From Rhynochetos jubatus (taxonomy: Eukaryota > Chordata > Aves > Eurypygiformes > Rhynochetidae): DNA of 64,000 bases. The position numbers and the translations under genes are program-made. Below the pieces are notes generated by a model that was not told the origin of the DNA, searched no databases, and saw nothing but the letters and a program-made list of their open reading frames with translations. The stretch spans positions 142,724,175 to 142,788,174 of the forward strand of contig CM050648.1 of NCBI GenBank assembly GCA_027574665.1, written 5' to 3'. Positions 55,701 to 63,900 of this stretch are shown one piece after another; positions within the stretch are counted from its first letter, which is position 1, and each line of letters starts with the position of its first letter.

Positions 55701-56267
55701 AGCTTGAGAAACACGGCCACGGGACAGCATGGCAGAGAGGACATGTCATGCTGGCAGACAGATGGATGGCTCACATCAACCCTCCTCTTTTATCAGTGCT
55801 ATCTCCGTTACACCCGTGAACCTAAAGCCCTTCATTGCCCCAGGGGTGACATAGCTTCACCTAAAAGCAACCTCCACATCACTGGGCTCTGGAAAGAGCC
55901 AGTGGGAGGACAAGAATGACACCCAAGCTTGTTTCATGGCAGCAAACTGGAAAGCCTCCTCCAGCCTGAATGGACTCGGGAGGAAGGGCTATGCATTTTG
56001 GAGACCTAAAACCTTGCTGGTCACCCTCAGGTCACCAGGGAACAGATGTATTTCTGTAACATCCCAAAAAGCACTCAGCATCCAGAGACAGAGCTGCATC
56101 CCCCCTGTGTCTCCTCCCAACCCTCCATAGGAGGGAAGGGGTTCAGCCCCCGGCCGCAGCGCAGATACGTCTCTTACCTTCTTCTTGCTGCAGTAGATCT
56201 GCCACTTCTTCTCCGCCGGCAGCGCGAACATGGCCTCTCTGTGCTTGTCCGTGAGGTCAAGTTCATC
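13582..56267 (-). CDS. DAAM1: DAAM1, Dishevelled-associated activator of morphogenesis 1 (formin); 24 spliced coding exons, 5' part outside window
   Basis: DAAM1 is a diaphanous-related formin that nucleates and elongates unbranched actin filaments. It links Dishevelled and Rho in Wnt/planar cell polarity signalling. The 24 exons listed below join in phase to 1019 codons plus stop. In order they encode the end of the GTPase-binding segment and the FH3/armadillo region (residues about 1-330 of the partial protein), a dimerisation/coiled-coil segment (about 376-459), proline-rich FH1 (460-545), FH2 (about 548-960) with [15 protein letters not shown] and [12 protein letters not shown], and the DAD ([14 protein letters not shown], about 974-987) plus the basic KLKRNRKR tail. 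Sequence favours DAAM1 over DAAM2 throughout (for example [13 protein letters not shown], and KLNF rather than RLNY at the C-terminus). The first coding exon, about 60 residues in human, is absent and should lie above 64000. Coordinates give the outer span. The coding sequence is the join of the exon entries. Confidence 0.95.
14243..14413 (-). CDS. DAAM1: DAAM1 coding exon w23 (FH2 C-terminal helix)
   Basis: 57 codons, phase 0 to 0, from [11 protein letters not shown] to RRARMEAQ. It contains [15 protein letters not shown], the conserved end of FH2, and the charged [11 protein letters not shown] helix. Acceptor TTTCCCAG, donor GTGAGC. The 451-nt intron to w24 shows nothing notable. Confidence 0.97.
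14414..17108 (-). other. DAAM1 intron w22-w23 (2.7 kb)
   Basis: No exon or recognised transposon is seen. A plus-strand frame at 15442-16284 stays open except for four stops and is described under findings. Confidence 0.6.
17109..17240 (-). CDS. DAAM1: DAAM1 coding exon w22 (FH2)
   Basis: 44 codons, phase 0 to 0, [10 protein letters not shown] to LLMEAKEL, including [20 protein letters not shown], a strongly conserved DAAM FH2 stretch. Acceptor CCCCCAAAG, donor GTAAGG. The 620-nt intron to w21 is ordinary. Confidence 0.97.
17861..17921 (-). CDS. DAAM1: DAAM1 coding exon w21 (FH2)
   Basis: 61 nt coding [20 protein letters not shown] after completing an Asn codon shared with w20 (AA|C). Acceptor TTCCAACAG, donor GTAAGTATT. 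Confidence 0.96.
17922..20007 (-). other. DAAM1 intron w20-w21 (2.1 kb)
   Basis: No exon, repeat family or RNA gene is recognised. A moderately CpG-containing patch lies near 19430-19690. Confidence 0.5.
20008..20115 (-). CDS. DAAM1: DAAM1 coding exon w20 (FH2)
   Basis: 108 nt. It completes the Lys codon of w19 (AA|G), then reads [20 protein letters not shown] and on to RDIPQAAKV. This is the FH2 post/coiled region. Acceptor TCTCCTAG, donor GTAAGCA. The 743-nt intron to w19 is unremarkable. Confidence 0.97.
20859..21027 (-). CDS. DAAM1: DAAM1 coding exon w19 (FH2 core signature)
   Basis: 169 nt. Begins by completing Ala (G|CC) and reads [10 protein letters not shown] through [20 protein letters not shown] to [10 protein letters not shown]. 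The GNYMNKG...[15 protein letters not shown] block is the most conserved FH2 signature, used in filament barbed-end binding. Donor GTGAGC, acceptor TACTTTCAG. Confidence 0.97.
21243..21244 (-). other. DAAM1: Non-canonical GC splice donor of intron w18-w19
   Basis: The minus strand reads GTGGAAG|GCAAGTGACT. All other donor positions match the consensus, as usual for functional GC-AG introns. No in-frame GT alternative joins w18 to w19. Confidence 0.88.
21245..21333 (-). CDS. DAAM1: DAAM1 coding exon w18 (FH2), GC donor
   Basis: 89 nt. Begins by completing Arg (AG|G), reads [20 protein letters not shown] and on to KPKVE, and ends with G for the next Ala codon. The only donor that keeps phase and homology is AAG|GCAAGTG, a GC-AG intron of 217 nt. 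Confidence 0.95.
21334..23015 (-). other. DAAM1 intron w17-w18 (1.7 kb)
   Basis: No exon or recognisable mobile element is seen. Confidence 0.5.
23016..23122 (-). CDS. DAAM1: DAAM1 coding exon w17 (FH2)
   Basis: 107 nt reading [20 protein letters not shown] then [15 protein letters not shown], ending AG of a shared Arg codon. Human DAAM1 has S in place of the G in PEKGD. The donor GTTGGTG is weaker than its neighbours. Acceptor CTTGTTTAG. The 795-nt intron to w16 is ordinary. Confidence 0.97.
23918..24002 (-). CDS. DAAM1: DAAM1 coding exon w16 (FH2)
   Basis: 85 nt. It completes a shared Arg codon and reads [20 protein letters not shown] then LPKDMLEQ. Acceptor CACCTCCCAG, donor GTGGGC. Confidence 0.97.
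26250..26530. promoter_or_regulatory. Candidate intronic CpG cluster with TALE-type motifs
   Basis: A dense run of CpG (for example GTCGAACGCGAGCCG, CCGCCGGGAAAGGGACGCGC, CTCCGCGCCGCCTTGCCGG) within an otherwise CpG-poor intron, with TGACAG or CTGTCA sites and a GACGTAAT CRE-like site. It could be an enhancer or internal promoter. Nothing in the sequence proves activity. Confidence 0.35.
27120..27190 (-). mobile_element. MIR/CORE-SINE remnant
   Basis: TTTGCCCAAGGTCACACAGA followed by GGGGCTGGACCTGAG resembles the reverse complement of the MIR core ('tgtgaccttgggcaa'). It is ancient and highly decayed, and similarity was judged by eye. Confidence 0.5.
29134..29237 (-). CDS. DAAM1: DAAM1 coding exon w15 (FH2 knob)
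   Basis: 104 nt reading [20 protein letters not shown] then [14 protein letters not shown], ending AG of a shared Arg. [15 protein letters not shown] contains the conserved FH2 knob Ile. It has one residue fewer than human (KED versus KEAD). Acceptor TTTTTAG, donor GTACAGT. Confidence 0.97.
29238..30631 (-). other. DAAM1 intron between microexon and w15 (1.4 kb)
   Basis: No gene or repeat recognised. As the intron downstream of a regulated microexon it may hold splicing control elements, which I could not define. Confidence 0.5.
30632..30661 (-). CDS. DAAM1: DAAM1 alternative 30-nt microexon w14 ([10 protein letters not shown])
   Basis: A phase 0 to 0 exon of ten codons between acceptor GGCTGTAG and donor GTAAGTGAGC. 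It inserts [10 protein letters not shown] between QRQQ (w13) and KED (w15). Human DAAM1 has a matching alternative ten-residue insert at the same place (DFFVNSNSKQ), so this is its orthologue with two substitutions. It lies in the FH2 linker between lasso and knob. The frame is kept with or without it. TGC triplets at -20 and -14 from the acceptor fit SRRM4-type neuronal regulation. Confidence 0.93.
30662..35527 (-). other. DAAM1 intron between w13 and the microexon (4.9 kb)
   Basis: The acceptor-proximal 60 nt are rich in TGC motifs. A CpG-rich patch (35440-35527) abuts the w13 donor. Otherwise no exon or mobile element is recognised. Confidence 0.5.
35528..35635 (-). CDS. DAAM1: DAAM1 coding exon w13 (FH2 lasso/linker)
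   Basis: 36 codons, phase 0 to 0, [20 protein letters not shown] then [16 protein letters not shown]. The GTVW segment is part of the FH2 lasso that wraps the partner subunit. Acceptor GTCTTGCAG, donor GTAACG. Confidence 0.97.
35750..36058 (-). CDS. DAAM1: DAAM1 coding exon w12 (FH1 domain and FH2 start)
   Basis: 103 codons, phase 0 to 0. The proline-rich FH1 has tracts of nine, eleven and five prolines separated by GG or GGC, and binds profilin-actin and SH3/WW proteins. It continues into [20 protein letters not shown], the start of FH2. Acceptor CTCTCCCAG, donor GTAAGCC. The plus strand is extremely G-rich here. The 114-nt intron to w13 is short. Confidence 0.96.
36362..36549 (-). CDS. DAAM1: DAAM1 coding exon w11 (coiled coil)
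   Basis: 188 nt. Completes Glu, then [20 protein letters not shown] through [14 protein letters not shown], a charged heptad-rich coiled coil before FH1. Acceptor CTGTTTCAG, donor GTGAGG. The 303-nt intron to w12 contains only a short T-run. Confidence 0.97.
36891..36949 (-). CDS. DAAM1: DAAM1 coding exon w10
   Basis: 59 nt. Completes the shared Met codon, then [19 protein letters not shown] and the first base of Glu. Acceptor TTCTTTTAG, donor GTAAGTGATG. The 341-nt intron to w11 is ordinary. Confidence 0.96.
37416..37554 (-). CDS. DAAM1: DAAM1 coding exon w9
   Basis: 139 nt. Completes Tyr (T|AT), then [20 protein letters not shown] through [15 protein letters not shown] and two bases of Met. 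Part of the FH3/dimerisation region. Acceptor CCTTCCAG, donor GTAAGTGC. The 466-nt intron to w10 is ordinary. Confidence 0.97.
37679..37796 (-). CDS. DAAM1: DAAM1 coding exon w8 (FH3)
   Basis: 118 nt reading [20 protein letters not shown] then [19 protein letters not shown] plus the first base of Tyr. Acceptor CATCCACAG, donor GTGAGTCC. The intron to w9 is only 124 nt. Confidence 0.97.
38137..38203 (-). CDS. DAAM1: DAAM1 coding exon w7 (FH3)
   Basis: 67 nt. Completes a shared Arg codon, then [22 protein letters not shown]. Acceptor TTTCCTCAG, donor GTGAGT. The 340-nt intron to w8 is ordinary. Confidence 0.97.
38639..38742 (-). CDS. DAAM1: DAAM1 coding exon w6 (FH3)
   Basis: 104 nt reading [20 protein letters not shown] then [14 protein letters not shown] and two bases of Arg. 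Armadillo-like DID region. Acceptor CCCTTGCAG, donor GTGAGTAG. The 435-nt intron to w7 is ordinary. Confidence 0.97.
38855..38965 (-). CDS. DAAM1: DAAM1 coding exon w5 (FH3)
   Basis: 37 codons, phase 0 to 0, [20 protein letters not shown] then [17 protein letters not shown]. Acceptor TGTTCGGCAG, donor GTGAGC. The 112-nt intron to w6 is the shortest in the gene here. Confidence 0.97.
39375..40556 (+). mobile_element. CR1 LINE with long but inactive ORF2 fragment, antisense in DAAM1 intron w4-w5
   Basis: A plus-strand frame of about 260 codons (39382-40161) encodes CR1 reverse transcriptase: [18 protein letters not shown], then [20 protein letters not shown], then FADG where active elements have F/YADD, then [11 protein letters not shown] and [14 protein letters not shown]. 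Loss of the second catalytic Asp (39676-39687) and a frame break after 40161 show it is dead. It is 5'-truncated and ends in ATTCTGTG at 40548-40555, 48 nt from the w4 exon edge. Confidence 0.93.
40604..40937 (-). CDS. DAAM1: DAAM1 coding exon w4 (GBD/FH3 core)
   Basis: 334 nt, the largest exon here. Completes Arg, then 111 residues from [20 protein letters not shown] through [20 protein letters not shown] to [11 protein letters not shown]. These are the armadillo repeats of the DID that contact Rho and the DAD. Differences from human include NNSLGRAH for NNSQGRAH. Acceptor TTCTGGCAG, donor GTAGGTGG. Confidence 0.97.
42513..42531. repeat. A19 homopolymer
   Basis: Nineteen consecutive A on the plus strand within a DAAM1 intron. 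No adjacent SINE or LINE body is evident. Confidence 0.85.
42769..42770 (-). other. DAAM1: Non-canonical GC splice donor of intron w3-w4
   Basis: The minus strand reads ACCAATGAG|GCAATTCTC. Phase and protein homology (TKPM-R-FVTRF) fix the junction here. The nearest GT, 13 nt downstream, would shift the frame. The +5 base is T rather than G, so the site looks weaker than the other GC donor. Confidence 0.82.
42771..42865 (-). CDS. DAAM1: DAAM1 coding exon w3, GC donor
   Basis: 95 nt reading [20 protein letters not shown] then [11 protein letters not shown] and two bases of Arg. Part of the GTPase-binding domain. Acceptor CCTCTTGCAG. Confidence 0.95.
42866..45430 (-). other. DAAM1 intron w2-w3 (2.6 kb)
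   Basis: No exon, repeat family or RNA gene recognised. Confidence 0.5.
45431..45502 (-). CDS. DAAM1: DAAM1 coding exon w2
   Basis: 24 codons, phase 0 to 0, [20 protein letters not shown] then SMAA, identical in pattern to human DAAM1 and distinct from DAAM2. Acceptor CCCCCATCCAG, donor GTAAGTATTC. Confidence 0.97.
45503..56177 (-). other. DAAM1 intron w1-w2 (10.7 kb)
   Basis: Contains a CR1 fragment (54908-55375). The AT-rich block around 54560-54715 looks like possible conserved non-coding sequence. The rest shows no recognisable exon or mobile element. Confidence 0.55.
54908..55375 (-). mobile_element. CR1 LINE 3' portion, minus orientation
   Basis: The plus strand reads the reverse complement of CR1: GGTTGGGCTGGAAGGGACCT, then 'catcttaaactagatcac', 'tcaccaccctcactgtaaaaaatgc' and 'ggtctccccggagccttctc'. 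It is truncated and carries frameshifts. Confidence 0.9.
56178..56267 (-). CDS. DAAM1: DAAM1 coding exon w1 (first in window; second coding exon of the gene)
   Basis: 30 codons, phase 0 to 0, [20 protein letters not shown] then [10 protein letters not shown], start of the GTPase-binding domain. Acceptor CCCTTTCCAG, donor GTAAGAGACG. The residues that precede DELDL in DAAM proteins must come from an exon outside the window. Confidence 0.97.
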
Positions 56268-58109
56268 CTGGAAAGGGGGAAAAAAACCCACAAAACATGC
56301 AACATGAGTACACAAACGGGTAATGGCCCAGAGCAACCCCCCAGATAAGTGACGTAAATCAATGTGGGGCCACACCACAGTGCAGCAGTGGTTCCTCAGC
56401 ATCACCCCGTGACTATTGATTTGTCAGGGCAATGATGCTAATTCTCATCTTGCTGTTGCTGACCTCCCCCTGACTCCTGGGCTACAGCTGGCTGCCGAGA
56501 GGATAGGGCTGCAAACCTCCCTGCGTTGTTCCTCCCAGACATTGTCTTCATTGCTTTTAAAGGCAGCAAGTGTTTCAGAAAGGACACCCATGAAGCCATT
56601 ACAGATGCCTGCAGGATAGCCTTGTACAGGGGATTGAGAGCTTCAGATGACAGACTGCATCTAAAACACGTACAGCGCAGGACAGTGCAAACAGGACCTT
56701 TATTTTTTACCACCCCAGATAACTGGTTCACCACTGAGCACTCTAAGTGGTCCAGCCCATTTCCATCACTGACACCCTCATATCATGGAAAATAGGGGTT
56801 ATTTTTGGCTTTTGATTTGTTTTCCTGTAACTTAAAATAGAAAGCACTTTTCCTAATATCTACAGTTCATGAAGAGGTACATCTGCTCCATCAAAGCTCG
56901 ACTACATATTGCCTGGCAGAGATAAAGCTGTTTAATGACTGAAACCTTTATTGGTTTATCTGATTTTATTTCCAAGGGCACATCCATTTTCAACTTGGAG
57001 GCTCGGTTAGCTGCGTGCCCTCTGCCAGGATGCCCGACTGTTATCAAAGCCTCGTTGCTTCCTGGTGCTAGATGTAGGTCAAAGCTTTTATCAGAGAACT
57101 AACTAAATAAAACATTCAGGCAGGGCTGGGAGGCTTGTTGCTAAAGCCAACATTGATCTTACAACCATGGATGCCTCTTAAAATCATCACCACTAATGAC
57201 AACCCTCGTGCCAGAGGGGTGTTGATGCAGGATGGGAGTGCTGGAGATGCTATAGAAGGTCACAGGAGAGCCTTGCCATGGCCTCCAGCCAACTCATCCC
57301 ACCCAGCCAGTGGATTTAATTAAGAGGATCCCCATTAAAAATTACTCATTTAATTCCAGCAACTAAAAAGCAGGGAAAAAAAAAAGAAACCACATGGAGA
57401 CCCATTAAGTTTCCTTGCCTGAATCATAATACTAATCAACTAAAGTTCCTGGTAACCCAGTCAAAGGCAAAAGACCCATTTGGTGAAGGCTGAGGAAGAT
57501 GCCTATGGGGAAAGACTGGTCTCTGCATCAACAAGCTCATAGTGCCATGAAGAAATTCAGCTGATCTAATTAAAGCTCATATTGCACTCAGTAGCCAAGG
57601 AAGGGAGCTTTCAGCTATCTTGTAACTCAAACCCAAGGGCCCACCAGTGCAACACGCAGCGACAGAGGGCTGCTGGCGGTCCTGAACATCTCGGAGAAGA
57701 TTACACATCCATTTCAGGTATTAATTTCACTTCCCAATGCAATTACTCCTTGAAATGAAAGGTGTCGTGGAGCTTTTTCCGCCACGTACACATGGAGGAG
57801 CTTTGCCTCTTCCTTGACTTCCCCCCTCTGTATTGACTGACTCTTCAAACCACTGTGCTGCACAGAGTTGATGCTGGTGGAGCTCTGGAAGCAGACTTGC
57901 AAGACACCCTTACAACAGAAATAAACGTGCTGCCGCAACAGAGGCTTGGAAAAAAGTGAGGACTGAGAAAGCCTGAGCCCAGTCTGAGACACCTCTCTAC
58001 CCTCTGCACCCAGGGAGGAGAACATGGCTTCGGGACTCCTCCAACGAGCACCGCTTTCAAACCTCCCTGTGTCCCTACAATCTGGGAGGTCAGGGATTCA
58101 TATCCAGCA

Positions 58110-58180
58110 ACTGACCTCCTTCCCAGCCTTGGGCAAGTCTTGTCACCTTTCAACATCTTGTGCATGCGAAAAACAGAGAT
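58110..58180 (+). mobile_element. Possible MIR/CORE-SINE remnant
   Basis: AGCCTTGGGCAAGTCTTGTC followed by ACCTTTCAACATC recalls the MIR core 'accttgggcaagtcacttaacctc'. Very decayed and short. Confidence 0.35.
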
Positions 58181-59959
58181 TGCACTCGACATCCTTCTCC
58201 CTTTGTCTCCTCAAGCTGCGAGCCAGTCAGACACCCAAACTCTGCTTCAGCCCCAGTTCAGCGGGTCTAAAGGTCCCCAACAGGGACTCTGCTGGGGAAG
58301 GTACAGCTGGGAGTGTGGGAGGGGACAAGGGTCTCCTGACAATTATTCACCTCCGCAGTGAGGGTTTGAGTGAGTGCAGGAAAATGCTTCCACTGCAACC
58401 CTGCATCCCTGTGACGGAAACTGGGATTCAGGCGTGAAAGCATCAGCTTACTTAGGCACATCTGTACTTACCTTCCTAGAAAAATATTTATTGAAACTTT
58501 CAAAATACCCATGCCCTAAAATTACAACTTGTGTAAACGTGAAGATTTATTAACCAAGGAGAAAGTCTAAACTGAGCTGAAGCCTATGCGGGAGCAAGAA
58601 GGGATAAAGCAGAAGAACATATTAGGTGCTGGTACATGACAACGTGCAAACACATGCAAAAAAGGTGAAGAAACGCTTCTGAGCTCCACACATCACGTTT
58701 CATTGTGCCTCAGCTCTAACATGTTCAGTCGTCACAGCCCTGCATCACTCAGCAACACCTACCTAATAATATCTTGCAGGATGCTTGTGAGAGGTGTCTA
58801 AATAAATAATACGTGGCACCCAGTGAATACGAAAATCCTCAAAATCAGTGACTAATGATTGTTACTCTGAGTTGTAACTGCAGCTTAACTGGGATGAGTC
58901 AGGTCTTTGCTGATTTTATATGTGTGGGGATTCCTGCACCCACCTCCAGCCCTTCGCTTACACTCACTGATGGCTATCTCAGTTGTCCTTGGCCCCATGC
59001 AGGCTGCTCCTAAACCGCTCTTCAAACTCCAAAAGACCATCGGAGGACAGGAACATCAGCCATTTCCCGGTGGCTCACAGACCACCTTACAAACACAGCT
59101 CTGGCAAAGCCTTTTGCAATTGCGTAGTGGAATCGTAATGCAGCAGAGAAGCCGTGCACCACCTCAAACCCATATGCCCTTTCAATTAATAATCACAAGT
59201 TCAATAATTAGGTGATTCTAACTGGCAATTAATTTTATAGGCCATTTGCAAGCCATGCACTCCCACTAGTGTGTGATGTTGGCAGCTGTTGAAGACTGAG
59301 AAGATAACCCGCAGGTCAGTGCCCATCACCCCTCACTCCAGCCTCACCTTTCACAGCTCTGCCCCTTCCACCTGGCTGCCTCCCACGGCAGGATCTGCCA
59401 ACTCTGCTATTTTTAATATTTTTTTTGAATCAGGTCAAAGGCACCTAAAACAACAGCCTCATTTTGCTACCAAAAGGAAGTCTCTGCCCAGAGTGTTTTT
59501 ACTGGAAAGAGATAGGCTACTCTTAAATATTTATCCCACACAGTTAAACTATTCACCTTTAGATCAGGAAACATGTTTCCACATTAAATCTTCATTTGAT
59601 TATGATTAAAAAAAATCTCATAGGGGAGATTTGATTCTCAGCATGCATTTGCTATTTCTAGGAGGTAAAATACTTCCGTGCAGCTTGTTTTGCTGACATC
59701 TCTCTGTTCAAGCCAAGCAAACCTCTCCCTGTATCTGAGCACGGCACAAGCTCTGGTGAAGGCAATCCCACACTGTTCTCCTAAAGCCACCCTAGAAATA
59801 TGTGGCTCAGCTCAGCACGCTATAAGCACGATCCCAAGAGCCAAACAAGTTTTTATCACATGGTCTACACCTTTCCCTTGGAGGACACACAGAGGCACTC
59901 AGGGTTGGACGTTCCCATGGTCCGTACCTCCCTGAGCTAGCAATTGGGTGGTATGAGGA

Positions 59960-60095
59960 GCCCAGGCTACTGAAGGTCCTTTGGTCATCAAGCAGGGCCA
60001 CCCAGAAGCATTGCCCAGGACCAAGTCCAGGTGGCTTTTGAGTATCTCCAAGGAGAGACTCCTCAACCTCTCTGGTTTGTAGCCACCATAGTCTC
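59960..60095 (-). mobile_element. Short CR1 LINE fragment, minus orientation
   Basis: CAAGTCCAGGTGGCTTTTGA followed by 'gtatctccaaggagagactcctcaacctctctgg' matches the reverse complement of a CR1 ORF2 3' block. No tail repeat is preserved. Confidence 0.65.
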
Positions 60096-60903
60096 CAACC
60101 ACCTCCTGAAGGCAAAGCCAGATCAAGCAGAAAAGCGAGGTACTGCTACAGGAAGAAATGTTTGACCTGTCCCCCGAAAGGGCATGAAGTCCATCCCCAG
60201 GTTCACAGCGCAGTCCCTGGTGCACACTCCCATCCCTGCCATGGTGAACATTTTAATGAGCATCTCACATGGGCTGCAAGCCACAGTCTTTAATGGGGGC
60301 AGCAACAGGAAGCCAGCAGGATGATGACTTCAGGAATGACCTCCACGATGGGCTCTCAGAGCTGGGTGAGCCTGAGTACTGCCCACCCATGGCCCCAGCA
60401 TGACCATCACGAGTTCGTCTCCTACAGCCCACAGGTCCTGCAAGCCACCAAACATTCTGCAAGAATTAGCTAGGGAGTCGAGATTAGGTAAGGGACAATT
60501 CCCTATTTTGCCCCCCAAAACATCTTCAGAGGGTGTAGGAAAAAAAGATGGAAAACTTTTAAACCTAATGCACTTTCTGGCTGACAAATTGTGTAATCGT
60601 AACACATGGAAGAGATGGGGGAAAGTAAGGAGGTCATACATTGCCATAATTGGAATAAAAATGAATTAAAGTTTGCTGGCTTGTTCTGTGTTTATACATA
60701 CATGCGTGTTCAAAAACATATATGCACACACATACAGAAAGACAACCCCAGATCAATAAATGGCCAACAAAATAAAGAGCAAATGTGTTTACTCCTGGTG
60801 GATGGATGCACAGAGTTCATAAACTTCTATAAGGGAGACTCCAGCGTGTGAAGGCACGATCTCCTGCATCCTCAAATAAAGCATCAGAGACCCAAGATTG
60901 CTC

Positions 60904-60957
60904 AAAAAAAGGAAAAAAAGAAAAGAAAAAAAAAACAAAACAGAAAGAAAGAAACAA
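60904..60957. repeat. A-rich low-complexity run
   Basis: A run of A interrupted by G and C ending in a GAAA-like microsatellite, in the 5' intron of DAAM1. Confidence 0.8.
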
Positions 60958-63900
60958 GGAGGAACTATTTGGCATTAACTGGTACAGCATGGGAAGTTTT
61001 AAAAAATCAGGCCTGTTTAAGTCTGTATCAGCTTCCTTTCTCAGGGGTCATATCGCTTTTTCACTCTCTTCCAGGCATTCTTCTCCAAGTTCATCACTCT
61101 GATTTACCCTAGAAGCTGCAGAGCCAAGGGAAACAGCATTTCCCCCCTCCCCCGGACCTCCGCTGATCTCCTTCCGCTGCGTCCAGCCGGGCAGCTGCCT
61201 GCCCGCCACCGCCAGCCCTGTCTGCCATCTGCGCTGGGCGCAGCAAACCTCCACCTCAGAGTCCATCTCGTTTAGCTGGTGATTTTTTTGTTGTTTTTCT
61301 AAAGAAACAGGGCTTACTAACTGGGGGCTGTTACGGTGCAAACAATTAACCGCCGTCCAACGCATCCTGCCCATCTATTTAGGTGACTACAATTCTCAAC
61401 GCGTGCAGATTCATCTGAGGGTGCTTTTTTTTTAAATAGGAAAGTAGTAAATGAAGTATTTTAGTGTTAATAAGAAAAAAACCTCCTCACTAGCACACGT
61501 CTTTTCAGCCACAGGACCCTGAGAACTTAAAACCACCTCGCAGACAAACCGGTCCCAGCTGCTGTTATCACTGTCTATTTGTAATTTAGCCATGACAACC
61601 TGCAGCTGCAATTACAGAACAAGAACAAAATGCAACCATTTGTATTTATGAATGCATAACGGATAGACGAGTTTAATTAATTTTGCCTTTATCATGTAAT
61701 GAATTTTTTTAATAAAGGAAATTGCCCACAGCAAGGAAATCAGCAGCAGCAACAAGGAGTAACGTCAACCTTTTTCCACACTGAAAATTCAGCCCCAGAC
61801 TGAGGGAAGGCCCCAATCCACACCGGCTCTGCAGTTTTCAGTTATTGACCTGAACGCACTGGACAGAAGTAAGCCAAATACGTATTCCTTTTTATTTCTG
61901 CAGGAAAGATTATGGCCATCAATAGCTGATTTAGCTCCTCAATAAACTCTAGCTGCAGCTGGTTCGTGTTCCCATCACTTCAAACACCTGAAGCAGACAG
62001 CATGCACTGCTTTAATAGTATTCAACGTAATTCACTATTTTAATAGGCTAAGGGTTTTAAAAGTGTTCATATTCCAATACTAATGTTGTTTAAAAGAGAA
62101 GTATCTACTTAGGTTTCTCACTCTTTTGTTTTAATACATACAGCTATAACCGCATATATACTTTTTTTTTAATTTATTGAGCTTAGCCTTCTGTGACCTC
62201 TTCACCGACATCATCTGGAAAACCTTTCTCCCATTTTAATTAACACAGGGTACTTTTCCAGCCTGAGTTATTGATCTACACAGTTTTACCCTGACGAGCA
62301 CTCACATCCGTAAGCCTTGCAAATGCACCACCAGCAAGCTTTTTCCACACAACTGTACATAAACCCCAAAACCAAAACAAACCAAGATGTATTGGCCCAT
62401 TGTTTACTACTGTGATGGCTAAAATGGATTAAATTCAAGTCAACCACAGCTGGGCATGACTGTCCTTTGGTGGGTGCACCTCGTATCACAATAAAGCCCA
62501 GCTGGCAAATAAACAGGAAAAGGTCTCGGATGTGGATTTCCCACCTATTTATGGGCCCAAAGAAGCAGCTTCCTTTTCAACGGTTTTTAGACACCACCTC
62601 TGCTTCTGGCATCCCTGAGAGCTACTGAAGTTGGAAGTCAAGCCAACAAGCCAAGTGTGGCTTCAGATGTCCCCTGCCCAACAGGGATGCTCACTTAGAA
62701 ACGTGCATGGTTGGTCTGGGGCTAAACTGCTCCAAGATTTCCCCAGATAACACCCTGGGAAGGACTTCAAAAAGAGGCTGGATGGGAATTACTGGCTGCA
62801 TAGCCCCACACCAACTCGATCCTGGAAGCATCCCACTCTGTGTGTGGGACATGAAGGATGTAGCCAAGGGAAGCAAGAGCCAGCTGCAGCCTGATGCTGA
62901 CGGGCAGCGTATGATGCAAATGGGCTCCCTGCACATCTGTGTCTTGGGTGGGACAAGTGGTCCTCATTTCCCCCCAGTCCTGGCTGTGGTCATTCCTGGC
63001 ATCCTAAGGTGATTTTTAAGAACATGAACGGTGCAAAGCAGAGGGTCACCCTATGAGGAGGCAATTTTTGGCCGAGGTCTGACATCCAGCAAGATCCCTA
63101 GGGCAGGCTGGCATCAGATGGGCTTATAGATGTTAGGTGTTGTTGGGCAAGGGAAGCTGCTCCCTGTAAGTAATAGTATGGATCTGAATACTGGAGTTGA
63201 TGGGGATTAGGACCACCAGGCACTCAGGCAGGAGTCTGTGGAGCTGCAGAAAGTCTCAGCTCCCAAAAGCTGACCTCGGTGATGCTCACACGCCAAGGAA
63301 TGCCCAGATTCTGCTGGCAACAGACACTACAGTGGTACAGCTTTTATTTGCATCTGCAAACAGATATGAGGCAGGCATGGGCTATTCCCAGCAGAAACGC
63401 TGCCTGCTGAAGCTGGTGATGAAGCACAACCCGCATGCTGCTCAATCCTGCCCATAACTCCAGCAACACCACCCAGCCACCGAGCAGTCAGGAAGGAGAC
63501 GACCACTGTTGGAGCAGATGCCCCATCCAGTGAGGCCGGTACCCTCCGTGGTGACCCTGTGCCAAAAACACTTGGAACCGGCGCAAACCTAAATGACCAA
63601 TTAAGGTCAGCGATGCGTTACCGAATGAGCTACCCAGGCATCTCCCAGGGATGTGGCCTCCCCTTTTATGAAGTGCAAAGTGGAAATCATTTAGCAGGTA
63701 GACCATATAATTTTTCCACTTCAGCTGTATTTCTCCTGGAAACAAAGGGGTTTCTTATGTGAGCTCTGTCTTCAGCTGGGGTTCACGCTGTGCTATAACA
63801 TGGCTCCTTTGTAAAATTATGGGTCAGGAACAGTGTGGGTTTTGGGCAAGCCCCCACGCTGGTTTGTAGCTGTAACAGATATTGCAATTACACAAATGCT

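Noticed and set aside
13582..56267. Assignment as DAAM2
   Set aside because: Residues throughout ([24 protein letters not shown], terminal KLNF, presence of the DFFVN microexon) match DAAM1 and not DAAM2.
61048..61374. Possible upstream DAAM1 exon in a moderately GC-rich minus-strand frame
   Set aside because: It does not resemble the known DAAM1 N-terminus and lacks a donor in the right phase to join DELDL.
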